Shown: positions 16,549 through 25,338 of the stretch, piece by piece
Layout: each line of letters starts with the position of its first letter
Numbering within the stretch: position 1 is the stretch's first letter
Origin: an uncultured Lachnospiraceae bacterium
GTDB taxonomy: Bacteria; Bacillota; Clostridia; Lachnospirales; Lachnospiraceae
Length of the DNA stretch: 43,598 nucleotides
Direction of reading: 5' to 3'
Assembly: GCA_902760415.1 (NCBI GenBank)
Contig: CACWGK010000011.1
Span: 1-43,598 of the forward strand
Notes under the pieces: model-generated
The model's database searches: none
Told to the model about the DNA's origin: nothing
Seen by the model: the letters and a program-made list of their open reading frames with translations, nothing else
Made by a program: the position numbers and the translations under genes

Positions 16549-19500
16549 TTACTCTTCTATATCCTCATCATCGTCATCATATTCTTCAATATCATCTACC
16601 ATAGAAGTCTTTTTACTGAAGAATATATATGATACCGCAAAGAGTATAAATGCAAGTCCGATAGCACCACAGACAAATGGATTATAATTATCACCTGTCT
16701 GAGGAAGCTTAGGCTGTGTAGGCTTATTAGTAAGATCAAGTGTATACTCAACTACCTCTGGAGCCTTTGCATCATCCTGAAGCTTACCATTCTCATCTCT
16801 TCCATAGGTGAATGTCACCTCATGAGGAGTACTATCAAGAATATAATCTTCTTTAGCCTTTGTTTCGACTACAGTATAAGTTATATCCTTATCGAAGCTG
16901 CCATCTTTGTCAAAGGTACAGATTGGAAGCAGATCACTTTCAGCACATCCATCCTTACCGGTTACAAGCGTCTGAATCACCTTACCATCCTTATCTCTGA
17001 TTTCGAATTCAACACCCTCAATCATGGTATTAAGCTCGGAATCTCTCTTCTTAAGGAGCAGTTTTCCATATACATAGTCATCCTTCATCTGACACTTCTG
17101 AATCTCGCCTGAATCCTTAACCTCAAACTCTATATCGTTCGCTATGGTATATCCATAAGGTGAAGTCTCCTCTCTAAGAGTGTACTTACCTGCCGGTATC
17201 TTCTCAACCATATGAGGTTCCTTAGTACTGGTCCAGGTCTCAACAGTCTTACCTTCGGAATCAATGATAGTAAGTTTTGCACCTTCAAGTTCTTTTTCTC
17301 CAGTCACATCTGTTTTACTAAATTCAACCTTAATAGGAACATCTTTGAACTCTGCTTCGAACTTAAGTACTTTTTCTCCTTCAGGATTATATGATGCATC
17401 AATCTGCACTTTTTCTTTATTGGAAGCATAACCCTTAGGAGGTTCAATTTCCTGGATATAATACTTTCCAAGCGGAAGATCTGATACAAAGTGAATCTTT
17501 CCTTCAGAATCTGTAACAGCCTTTTCAATTAGACTGTCTGTTTGAAGCTTTGCATCAGTTTCAGTGCAAATTATTTCCTCAGCAGAATACAGTCCAAACA
17601 TAGCGCCTTCAAGAGCTTTACCCGTTTCTGAATCCTTCTTTATAACAGAGATTTCTACCTTCTGTCTTTCGTTAAAGATATGGTCTCCAGCATAAACGAT
17701 AGGAGTATCCTGATCCATATATGAAAGGTCAGCATCAATAGGTGTGCTATCCAGCATAAAGCCTTCAAGTGTATCAGTCTCAACCAGATAATACTTACCA
17801 AGTGGCAGCTTATCTATAAATGCTACACCTTTATCGTTTGTTACAAGAGTTGCAACAAGTTCATCCTTCTCATAGTAAACAGTATCAATACCATCAGGAC
17901 TAACTATATCTTCCTTTGCATATACTTCAAAAGTTACGCCAGCCATGGATTTCTTCTTCCAACTGAACAGGAAGTCATACCACTTATCCTGGGTAGCCTC
18001 AATATCCTGAAGGAACTCTCCATCCTTATTGATGATTATTGTACCTGTAGGTACCTCGTCCTTCATAGTTACTGACTGGATTTCTTCTGTATCAATTACA
18101 GTGAACTCCACATCTGTCGCTCTGAGATATCCATAAGGTGCGAACTCCTCACGAAGTATATATGTTTCTCCAACCACAAGTCTCTTAAGCACATGCTTTT
18201 CACCTGCCTTTGATGTCCAGGTTTCTACCACGTTACCATCCTTATCGATCACTGAAAGTGTAGCCCCACTAAGCTCAGCACCACTTGTTATATCCTCCTT
18301 GGAGAATTCGAAGCTTGTAGGAGTATTTATAAACTCACTACTGTACTTTGCTACAGGAGTATTCTCATCGATATACCTGGCATCGAACTCGATTACCTCA
18401 TCAGATGAAACATATCCAGCCGGTGTTTTGATTTCCTTTGCAGTATACTTACCAAAAGGATAATCCTTAGTGAACTTTATAAGTCCATCTGCATCTGAAG
18501 TTGCCTGTTCCAGAAGTGTTCCTGCCTCAACAACAACCTTACCATCTCTGGTCTTAATATCTTCAGCTGCATAAAGTCCGAAGACTGCACCTTCGATAGC
18601 TCTGTCATCTTCTGCATCACGCTTTTCTACAACAAGCTCAAGTTTTTCTCGTTCATCCTTAAATGTCTTTGTGTCATAGATTACAGGAGTCTCATCATCA
18701 GCATAAACAAGTGTACTGGTCTGTTCCTGAGGATCAAGCAGATATCCAAACGGAGCCTTTGTTTCAACAACTTTGTACTGTCCAAGAGGAATATCCTTAA
18801 GTACTGCTTTACCTTCTGCATCAGAAGTAAGCGTTGCTACCAGGTCTCCCTCACTATAATACTTTGTTCTCTCCCCAGACTCATCCACCTGGTTATCAGC
18901 AGTATAAATATCCTCAGCTGCATATACCTCGAACTCTGCCCCTTCAAGACCACCTTCAACATATACGAACTCTTTTTCGTCACTGTCAGCAAACCATCCA
19001 CCTTCATAACCTTCAAGTACTTCACCACGCTTTTCTATGGTAATCTCACCCTTTGTTGGATGATTCTCATATTCCACTGTGATAATAGCCTCGTAGGTGT
19101 CAGGATCTGTCTCATAGAAAGTATCAGTATCAACTGCGACCTCAACATAGTTCTCATTCTTCACATAGCCATAAGGTGCTGCTATTTCTTCTATTCGGTA
19201 ATTTCCAAGGTGAAGTACCTGAGGAAGTAAAAGATCACCATCATCATCTGTCTTAAAAGTCTTATGTGTAACCTTTGAAGGATAAGTTGTGATCATCTCA
19301 ACATATTCCTCTGTATCCATGTTGTAGATACGGAACTCAGCGTTAGGAAGAAGAACTGTTTTCTGAGTCTCATCATCCTTCTTTATAATTCTGAGCTTTG
19401 CACTGAACTCCCTGTCTATGAATACTCGCCAAACAAGAGGTTCATCCGGCTTATGCTCTGTGATTCTTACCTCAAATGGCTTTACTGTTTCCATGTTGTG

Positions 19501-22032
19501 AGGTGTGACTGACTCAACCACGATATAGGTTCCATATGGTATCGGAATAGATACTGCATGTCCCTTTTTATCTGTATAGATAGTGGTCTCTCCCTTACCT
19601 TCGGCTGCTTCCTTTCCAGTTACTTTGCCTCCGATAACTATAGGGGTAGCATTATCAAAATCATAGCTGCCGTCTTCCTTTACAGGAAGCTTTGACTTAA
19701 GGTAAGCTGTAAAGCCTGCTCCTTCAAGAAGCGGTGCCTCAGTATCCTCGCCATTATCTGATACTTTGATCAGCTGGAATGGCTGCTTCTTAACCTGCTC
19801 CTCAGATGTTGACTCTCTCGCTACCTCTGCTACAAGATCACCCTCATAATCACATTTAAGGTCATGCTCCTCAGTGTCAATGTTATAACCTACCGGAGCC
19901 TCTATCTCTTTGATGTAATAATCACCTAGATACAAGTTTTTAATCTCAGCCTCTGCATTTGCATCTGTTTTAAGCTCTGCAACTTTTGTCCCCTTCTTAT
20001 AGAGGACTCCTGTCTTTCCATCAGGATGAACTATATCATTTCTGGCATAAAGCCCATAAACTGCACCTTCAAGTGAAGCATCTCCCTGAGGATAAGGTTT
20101 TCCTGTTTCCTTATCTATCTTGTAAAGATGAATCTTGGCAGTTACCCTGTCATTCTCAAAGGTATGCTTAAATTCAGCTGTAGGTGTCTTCTCGTCCATG
20201 GCTTCAAATGAAAAGCTGAATACATCCGACTGATTACGAAGATATCCATATGGCGCTTTAGTCTCCTTAATGTAATAAGAGTTAGCTATTGGAAGATCTA
20301 CTGTATAGGTTCCGTTACCATCGTTTTCGGTTATAGCCGTCTGAATTGCAGTATCCTTCTTCATGATAACCTTTCCGTCATAACTCTTAATGTCATTTCC
20401 GGCATACATGGTATACTCTCCACCTTTAAGTGGATTCTTAGTATCCTTATCAATCTTAGATACATTCACCTTTGCCTTCTGACGCTTATTCTCAATAGTC
20501 ACACTCTCAAACTGAACTTCAACATTCTGATCCTTATATTCAATCGTTACAGTCTTTGTCTCTCCGTTGATAGTATATCCACTGATACTCTTTGTCTCGG
20601 TAACATTATAGGTCCCAAGATGAAGATTATTGAGCGTCACCTGACCATCCTTACCACTCACAAGACCATCAGCAATTACAGCACCTTTGTTATAAACCTT
20701 TGCACCATCGGCTCGGTAAATATCTGCTCCTGCCGTAACCTTAAAGGTGGCTCCTGGAAGCTTTCTCTTCTCATAAGCAAAGTTGGTTCCATTCCATCCT
20801 ACAAGTACCTCTCCTTCCTTATAAATGGTAAGTGCTCCCACCTGCTCAGAATCCTTAGCGGTAAATGAAGTCGTCTGACCTGCTTTAACTACAAGTGTAT
20901 GAACATCCTTATCAAGAACATATCCTCTTGGCGAAGATATTTCCTTTACATAGTAAGTTCCTGGTGTTAGTGGTCCTGACTTACATCCACCGTCATCACC
21001 TGTGACCATCTTCTCCACAAGTGCAGTACATCCACTATCGGAATAAATACCATAGGTCGCACCCGGAAGCTTTGTTCCTGTAGCCTTGTCCTGCTTCTCA
21101 AGATATCCATAACCTATATCTTCAGTTTTCACTTTGATATAAGCATAGATAGGATCCGCTGAAGGTCTTTCAGATACGAACTCCTGATAATTACTATTAC
21201 CATTAAACCAGAATACACAGCTCGATGTTGGTTCAACCTTTCCAGTATTTGATGTAAATGTACCAGTAGTTGCCTCAGTCTGAACCTTTGTACTTGAAAT
21301 GGTCAGCTTATTACCATCCACAGAAGTATCATAACCCTTGAGACTAAGATCAAAGCCTTTAAGCTCCTTATTCTTATCTGTAAGTGTTATTTCATATCTC
21401 TGATTTGTCTCATTCCACTTCAGTTCTATGGTTTCTGCACCACTCTTAGTCTTGCTGGCAAAGCTTGGTATCTTCTGATCATAAGCTGCACCGATACTGT
21501 CTCTTAAAGTTTTATAATAACCATAACAAGTATCAGGATCCGGAGCACATCTTGAAAGAGTATAGGCAGCATTATCTGCACTATCTGTTCCAAAGAGTCC
21601 TTTTTCTATGATCCATACCTGACTCTGCGTTGCAATGAACTGATCCTTCTTGTCATTTGATGGCTCATTCTGTGTATCTGCTGTATCCGCATAACCATAA
21701 TACAGACAAAGAGCAAGCAGTTTTTCCTGCTTTGCAGAAAGACTTGTATTGTTCGGTTCATCATCACTCTTCATCAGTTCACCAGTTTCAGCCGTAAGAC
21801 CAAAATTAAGGCAATAGCCTATCTTCCCATCTATCATGGCATATAGAATCTGACCTGTATGAGAAGAATTGAATTCTGACACAACGCCATGCTCACTTGC
21901 TGATGCATACCAGAAGCTTATATTTGCCTCAGCACTTGCAGCAAATGCTGTCATAGCCGATCCGGACACAGATGAAACTACAATCAAAAGAGCCATTATA
22001 AATGACATAAATCGTTTTAGTTTCTGTCTCAT
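16549..22032 (-). CDS. Giant sortase-anchored thioester/CnaB surface protein (SpaA-like)
   Basis: A 1827-residue wall-anchored adhesin, probably promoting cell-cell contact in mating or host attachment. It has a signal peptide (about 1-32). A thioester domain follows, with Cys74 in GYCLNFG and Gln136 in ATQSQVW as the likely internal thioester pair. Then come about 13 CnaB/SpaA-type repeats, recognised by the recurring E-x-x-AP-x-GY strand (for example KAPYGYL, EAPVGYN, EAPFGY-like variants), which can form Lys-Asn isopeptide bonds. The sortase signal LPQTG is at 1776-1780 with a membrane helix. The tail after the KK pair is oddly acidic (about 16 residues). The start at ATG 22032 has AAGGAGG upstream; the longer frame to 22116 lacks one and would disrupt the signal peptide. 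Confidence 0.93.
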   Translation of the reverse strand: MRQKLKRFMSFIMALLIVVSSVSGSAMTAFAASAEANISFWYASASEHGVVSEFNSSHTGQILYAMIDGKIGYCLNFGLTAETGELMKSDDEPNNTSLSAKQEKLLALCLYYGYADTADTQNEPSNDKKDQFIATQSQVWIIEKGLFGTDSADNAAYTLSRCAPDPDTCYGYYKTLRDSIGAAYDQKIPSFASKTKSGAETIELKWNETNQRYEITLTDKNKELKGFDLSLKGYDTSVDGNKLTISSTKVQTEATTGTFTSNTGKVEPTSSCVFWFNGNSNYQEFVSERPSADPIYAYIKVKTEDIGYGYLEKQDKATGTKLPGATYGIYSDSGCTALVEKMVTGDDGGCKSGPLTPGTYYVKEISSPRGYVLDKDVHTLVVKAGQTTSFTAKDSEQVGALTIYKEGEVLVGWNGTNFAYEKRKLPGATFKVTAGADIYRADGAKVYNKGAVIADGLVSGKDGQVTLNNLHLGTYNVTETKSISGYTINGETKTVTIEYKDQNVEVQFESVTIENKRQKAKVNVSKIDKDTKNPLKGGEYTMYAGNDIKSYDGKVIMKKDTAIQTAITENDGNGTYTVDLPIANSYYIKETKAPYGYLRNQSDVFSFSFEAMDEKTPTAEFKHTFENDRVTAKIHLYKIDKETGKPYPQGDASLEGAVYGLYARNDIVHPDGKTGVLYKKGTKVAELKTDANAEAEIKNLYLGDYYIKEIEAPVGYNIDTEEHDLKCDYEGDLVAEVARESTSEEQVKKQPFQLIKVSDNGEDTEAPLLEGAGFTAYLKSKLPVKEDGSYDFDNATPIVIGGKVTGKEAAEGKGETTIYTDKKGHAVSIPIPYGTYIVVESVTPHNMETVKPFEVRITEHKPDEPLVWRVFIDREFSAKLRIIKKDDETQKTVLLPNAEFRIYNMDTEEYVEMITTYPSKVTHKTFKTDDDGDLLLPQVLHLGNYRIEEIAAPYGYVKNENYVEVAVDTDTFYETDPDTYEAIITVEYENHPTKGEITIEKRGEVLEGYEGGWFADSDEKEFVYVEGGLEGAEFEVYAAEDIYTADNQVDESGERTKYYSEGDLVATLTSDAEGKAVLKDIPLGQYKVVETKAPFGYLLDPQEQTSTLVYADDETPVIYDTKTFKDEREKLELVVEKRDAEDDRAIEGAVFGLYAAEDIKTRDGKVVVEAGTLLEQATSDADGLIKFTKDYPFGKYTAKEIKTPAGYVSSDEVIEFDARYIDENTPVAKYSSEFINTPTSFEFSKEDITSGAELSGATLSVIDKDGNVVETWTSKAGEKHVLKRLVVGETYILREEFAPYGYLRATDVEFTVIDTEEIQSVTMKDEVPTGTIIINKDGEFLQDIEATQDKWYDFLFSWKKKSMAGVTFEVYAKEDIVSPDGIDTVYYEKDELVATLVTNDKGVAFIDKLPLGKYYLVETDTLEGFMLDSTPIDADLSYMDQDTPIVYAGDHIFNERQKVEISVIKKDSETGKALEGAMFGLYSAEEIICTETDAKLQTDSLIEKAVTDSEGKIHFVSDLPLGKYYIQEIEPPKGYASNKEKVQIDASYNPEGEKVLKFEAEFKDVPIKVEFSKTDVTGEKELEGAKLTIIDSEGKTVETWTSTKEPHMVEKIPAGKYTLREETSPYGYTIANDIEFEVKDSGEIQKCQMKDDYVYGKLLLKKRDSELNTMIEGVEFEIRDKDGKVIQTLVTGKDGCAESDLLPICTFDKDGSFDKDITYTVVETKAKEDYILDSTPHEVTFTYGRDENGKLQDDAKAPEVVEYTLDLTNKPTQPKLPQTGDNYNPFVCGAIGLAFILFAVSYIFFSKKTSMVDDIEEYDDDDEDIEE

Positions 22033-22063
22033 TTTTCTTAATTCCTCCTTACAAATTTGCAAC

Positions 22064-22099
22064 AAAAAAGAGAGACTCAAGCTATGGCTCAAATCTCTC
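22064..22099 (-). terminator. Intrinsic terminator/attenuator before the surface-protein gene
   Basis: A 13-bp stem (22087-22099 with 22070-22082, three G-U pairs) with a 4-base loop is followed by TTTTTTG, 30 bases before the start codon of the CnaB protein and after the lipoprotein gene. It ends lipoprotein transcription or attenuates the surface-protein gene. Confidence 0.82.
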
Positions 22100-22148
22100 A
22101 GTTGTATACCTTTCATTTCGGTATATTTATATTTAGTTGTATATATCC

Positions 22149-22925
22149 TTATCTATAGCAACGGAACTCATAAAAGTCCTGACCACCTGAGTTTGTCACA
22201 CCACCATACTCTATAAGAAAATATGGATTTGATTCAAGAAGCAACATATCCGCTATATAAGTTGCTATAGCATCCTCACTTCCAAGAAGTCTTCCCGATG
22301 TAGTTGCTGCCTTGTTCAGATCCGTTTCTACGAACACGCTGTAGTATCCGAGACCATCATACGGATAATATTCATTATACTCATCTTCTGTAATCTGTCC
22401 CTGTGCCAAAAGATTGGCAAGATTATCCGTGGTTTTTATCATACCACCTGCCTGACATTTGGATGTAGCTAGTGATACAACATTCCCTGGACTATAAGAT
22501 ACTTCAGCTGGTGCAGGAGCTTCTGTAGCCGCCTCTGTTTCTGCCTCAGTACAAGACTCTGTTGGGGCTTCCGTAGCTGTTTCTGTACGAGTCTCTGTTG
22601 GAACTTCTGTTACAGTTTCAGTAGCTTTTTCAGTTTTCACTTGAACTGAAGTTTCTGTTTTATTCTTGTTCTCTGTAGTTGCCTCTGTTGATACTGACAT
22701 CCTGCTATTCCGCTTCTTATCATCGGAAGTATTCTTCTCTTCCCTGGCTTTCTCAGTTGTCTGCTCTTTGCATTCAGTAGTAGCTTCTGTCTTTATCTCA
22801 GTTGACTCTTCAGTCTGCTTGGCAACTACATCCTTGCTATTATTTATTGCATCCTTAACATCAGTTGTACAGCCGGTGAGTCCAAGTATTGCTATAGTTA
22901 TAAGAATCATCATTAGTTTCTTCAT
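22149..22925 (-). CDS. Thr/Glu-rich lipoprotein
   Basis: A 258-residue lipoprotein. The lipobox LTGC places the lipidated Cys at 19. Residues about 35-145 are low-complexity with many TE-x-TE and TEAPTE-type repeats, likely a wall-spanning stalk. The C-terminal domain (about 150-258) is folded and Tyr-rich with YYPYDGLGYYSV and ends FRCYR. No family recognised. The start is ATG 22925 (AGGTGG 5 bases upstream); a GTG 3 codons earlier overlaps that ribosome site. A CTGTCC/GGACAG hairpin immediately precedes the ribosome site. Possibly a surface-exclusion or mating-contact protein, by analogy with its neighbour only. Confidence 0.8.
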   Translation of the reverse strand: MKKLMMILITIAILGLTGCTTDVKDAINNSKDVVAKQTEESTEIKTEATTECKEQTTEKAREEKNTSDDKKRNSRMSVSTEATTENKNKTETSVQVKTEKATETVTEVPTETRTETATEAPTESCTEAETEAATEAPAPAEVSYSPGNVVSLATSKCQAGGMIKTTDNLANLLAQGQITEDEYNEYYPYDGLGYYSVFVETDLNKAATTSGRLLGSEDAIATYIADMLLLESNPYFLIEYGGVTNSGGQDFYEFRCYR

Positions 22926-23006
22926 ATCTTCCACCTGTCCTTTCCGTGGACAGATGAGATACGACTTTAACTGCCCACAAGTATTATTTAGTTGTGTCAG
23001 TTACTC

Positions 23007-23105
23007 TTATGCTTCTGCCATCTTGCTGATTCTGAAATAGTAGCAAAGTAGCCTACGCATTTTTCTGATAAACATGTAAAGTCTATATCTTGCTTCAATA
23101 TTCAT
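23007..23105 (-). CDS. 32-residue basic peptide
   Basis: A short ORF from ATG 23105 preceded by GGAGAG at about 7 bases (an in-frame GTG two codons earlier is also possible). The product begins MNIEARYRLYMFIRK and is rich in Arg, Tyr and Met. It follows the 56-residue hydrophobic ORF by 17 bases on the same strand. No function known. Confidence 0.4.
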   Translation of the reverse strand: MNIEARYRLYMFIRKMRRLLCYYFRISKMAEA

Positions 23106-23122
23106 GATCACTCTCTCCTTCC

Positions 23123-23293
23123 TTATATAGATGCTCCTCCAAGAAAAGCAAAGAAGATTCTGAGGACTAGACTAAGCAACATCAGAAAACCTCTTAATGC
23201 TCCCAGGGCAAGCCACAGAACGGCCCCTGCTATTCTTACTAATATCCATAAAACATCCAATATTCCTTTTCCTATTAAGCTTAGTATCCTCAT
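23123..23293 (-). CDS. 56-residue hydrophobic peptide
   Basis: A small ORF from ATG 23293 starting MRILSLIGKGILDVLWIL, with two amphipathic or transmembrane segments separated by Gly/Ala residues and interspersed Arg. GGCAGGT lies 5 bases upstream of the ATG, and the gene begins 15 bases after the ParR-like stop. It has toxin-like or membrane-anchor-like composition but no recognisable family. Confidence 0.5.
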   Translation of the reverse strand: MRILSLIGKGILDVLWILVRIAGAVLWLALGALRGFLMLLSLVLRIFFAFLGGASI

Positions 23294-23308
23294 AATTTAC
23301 CTGCCTTT

Positions 23309-23746
23309 CTATGACCATAAATCAGTCAATTCATCTAAAGCTTGTTCAGCTTCCTTTTTACCTTTTTCAGTAGGTGATTCATTTACCTGCGAACTAAAAC
23401 CAATATTATTGAAGTTACCTCCACCTGATTTTAGTGTAGTTATCACCATACTGAATAATTCTTGTCTTATCTCAGCCTCTAATTCTTTCTTTAATATTTC
23501 CCTTTGTTTATCCACATACTCCTTTGTTGCATATCCCCCTTGTTTTTTTATTTCCTTACTGCCCTCGCCAGTAAGAAGATCAATATCTGCATCAAGAAGC
23601 GTTTTCTTAAGAATATCTATTATGAAATTGCTTTTGTTTCGATATATTTCAGGGTTTAGATCTCGAAGTATTTTGTGAATTGCTAAATGCTCTGGATTGT
23701 TTATATTTAACCTGAAACCATAATGAATGCTTTCATCACTGGACAT
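23309..23746 (-). CDS. ParR-like partition adaptor
   Basis: A 145-residue partner of the ParM-like protein. The N-terminal half (about 9-52) resembles a ribbon-helix-helix with YGFRLNINN as strand and NKSNFIIDILKK as second helix. The C-terminal half is helical and charged, ending in an acidic segment as expected for the ParM-binding tail of ParR. It overlaps the end of the actin-like gene by 11 bases. AAGGAG lies 9 bases upstream of the ATG. The centromere it would bind is not proven; the array at 13520-13697 is one candidate. Confidence 0.65.
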   Translation of the reverse strand: MSSDESIHYGFRLNINNPEHLAIHKILRDLNPEIYRNKSNFIIDILKKTLLDADIDLLTGEGSKEIKKQGGYATKEYVDKQREILKKELEAEIRQELFSMVITTLKSGGGNFNNIGFSSQVNESPTEKGKKEAEQALDELTDLWS

Positions 23747-24656
23747 TCATCTTCTCCTTTGACATCGTTATCTTAGCCAATGTTTCAAATCCTTTAGCAT
23801 TTGCACAAATATCAGTATTAAAGGAAAAATTATTCTGATTGAAGCTTCCAAAGTTCTTCATTACTACAGCACCACCACCCACAAATACAAATGGGGTTGT
23901 TTTTAGGCTATATTTTTCTTCTCTGAGAGAATTTATTACCATTGAGATAAATGAACTTATTTCCTGATTCATTATCTGTATGTATTCATCAGATAGTGAG
24001 CTTTTATGTGATATCATATATTCCTTTATAAGCTCTTCATCTATCTTTTCTCCAAGCTGCCTTACACATTGCTTATTGATATTTCTCATACATGTTATGA
24101 TTCCCTGCTGGATTGAATCAGTTCCTGCCTCATCAGGCTTTTTATTCACTACGGGAATTATATCTATAGTCCAGCTTCCAATATCTACAACAACCACCTT
24201 TGGACCAAACATAGCAATACGATCAACAACCGCTGCATAGCACTGGGGATAAACAAGAATTCTATCAATCCAGATATGATACTTAGTTTGTTCAAACTTG
24301 AAATATACTTCATCATTTTGTTTGAGATACTTAATGAATTCATTCTTTTCATCACCGTATCTCGAAGCCGGAAGACCTACTGAAAGTACCACTCTTGCTT
24401 CTGTCTTATTTCTTAACTTTAATTCCTTTGCGATACCCGCAAGTGTCAGATAATAATAATCGGGTGTTTCTACCTTTGTAGCTTTTACCTCTAACCTATC
24501 AGTTCCAACCTTGAAGTATCTGCCTTTGTATTCCAGAATGTTATCAAAGTAGGCAGGCTCAGTAGTTATCTCACTCACGCCACTGATATAAATATCATTC
24601 GGAGTCTTGCACATAGACCAGCCGTGATCTATTGCAATAATCTCTAAATCCCTCAT
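23736..24656 (-). CDS. ParM/StbA-type actin-like ATPase
   Basis: A 306-residue plasmid-segregation actin homologue. The actin-fold nucleotide motifs are visible: phosphate-1 in IIAIDHGWSMCK (D10), phosphate-2 in VVVDIGSWTID (about 154-164) and the adenosine motif VFVGGGAVVM (about 264-273). Length fits ParM/Alp proteins (about 300-400). It overlaps the Cys-rich gene by ATGA and the ParR-like gene by 11 bases, forming a tight operon. Presence on an ICE suggests a plasmid-like replicating phase after excision that needs active segregation (inference). Confidence 0.88.
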   Translation of the reverse strand: MRDLEIIAIDHGWSMCKTPNDIYISGVSEITTEPAYFDNILEYKGRYFKVGTDRLEVKATKVETPDYYYLTLAGIAKELKLRNKTEARVVLSVGLPASRYGDEKNEFIKYLKQNDEVYFKFEQTKYHIWIDRILVYPQCYAAVVDRIAMFGPKVVVVDIGSWTIDIIPVVNKKPDEAGTDSIQQGIITCMRNINKQCVRQLGEKIDEELIKEYMISHKSSLSDEYIQIMNQEISSFISMVINSLREEKYSLKTTPFVFVGGGAVVMKNFGSFNQNNFSFNTDICANAKGFETLAKITMSKEKMNVQ

Positions 24657-25066
24657 TGTCCATCACTCCTCTCTAAACCTTTTTGATCTGTAATTTTTTC
24701 AGAATTCATCTGCTTCTTATAACAATATCCGAAGCATGTTCCAGATTCATTTGCATAACAGCAAGGTTCATTATTGTTATGTGGACATCCGTTGATTTTT
24801 GACTTGTGGCGTAAACGACGCTGCTTATCAAATCTGCAATAACATTCAGCCTTACAATCTTTGTCGTTAAATAAAAAGCATTCCTTACAGTTATGTTTCT
24901 TCCTAAAGCTGTCGATTTTATCCTTTGCTATCCTTTCCTTGATTTCGAAGAGAAGTCTCTCAGTATCTTTTTTATTATTGATTTTCTTCTCTTTACCATA
25001 GGCGTAAAGGATCATGTCATTTAAACTATTAAAGTTCACTGAATAAACCTTTTTTCTACGACCCAT
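24653..25066 (-). CDS. Cys-rich (10 Cys) putative metal-binding protein
   Basis: A 137-residue protein with a basic N-terminal part and ten cysteines between residues 60 and 115 (60, 63, 71, 75, 77, 94, 102, 103, 111, 115), with a His at 96 and CKEC- and CYC-type pairs. This suggests one or two zinc or iron-sulfur sites. No family recognised. The start at ATG 25066 has GGAGGTGG upstream, and the ATG is overlapped by the end of a 22-residue ORF. It overlaps parM by ATGA. It could be a transcriptional regulator or antiterminator of the operon, but this is unproven. Confidence 0.68.
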   Translation of the reverse strand: MGRRKKVYSVNFNSLNDMILYAYGKEKKINNKKDTERLLFEIKERIAKDKIDSFRKKHNCKECFLFNDKDCKAECYCRFDKQRRLRHKSKINGCPHNNNEPCCYANESGTCFGYCYKKQMNSEKITDQKGLERSDGQ

Positions 25067-25124
25067 CAAGCCCACCTCCACCGGAGGCTCCATATAATCT
25101 GCCAGTTTCTACATATATACTCAT
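25056..25124 (-). CDS. 22-residue Gly-rich ORF coupled to the Cys-rich gene
   Basis: A short ORF from ATG 25124 preceded by AAGGAGG at 7 bases, the strongest ribosome site in the leader. The peptide begins MSIYVETGRLYG and contains a GGGG run. Its stop codon lies 8-10 bases inside the downstream gene, so translation of the small ORF could control initiation at 25066. Confidence 0.45.
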   Translation of the reverse strand: MSIYVETGRLYGASGGGGLDGS

Positions 25125-25338
25125 CTCTACTCCTCCTTTTTTTCTGGCCGGATTTAGTAGCTTCCACAGAACAGGTACTAATTATTCTGTAAAGTACTAT
25201 GTAGGTGTACAACGGTCTCTCAACCACCTCATCGCCCTGTACACTTGGGAACTGCAGTAAGCCGATCCAGATGAATTTATATTCACCCTTTCGCTCACGA
25301 CGCTCTTTATAAAAAAGAACTATCTCCTCTACTGCCAT
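25066..25338 (-). CDS. Possible 90-residue protein in the operon leader
   Basis: An open frame from ATG 25338 with a plausible first half (MAVEEIVLFYKERRE, then a hydrophobic and charged mix), but its last 30 residues are read from the ribosome sites and coding sequence of the next two ORFs and are Arg/Trp-rich. No good Shine-Dalgarno precedes it; a 7-bp hairpin (AGGATAT/ATATCCT) does. It may be a real first gene of the leftward operon or chance. Nothing similar is recognised. Confidence 0.35.
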   Translation of the reverse strand: MAVEEIVLFYKERRERKGEYKFIWIGLLQFPSVQGDEVVERPLYTYIVLYRIISTCSVEATKSGQKKRRSRDEYICRNWQIIWSLRWRWA

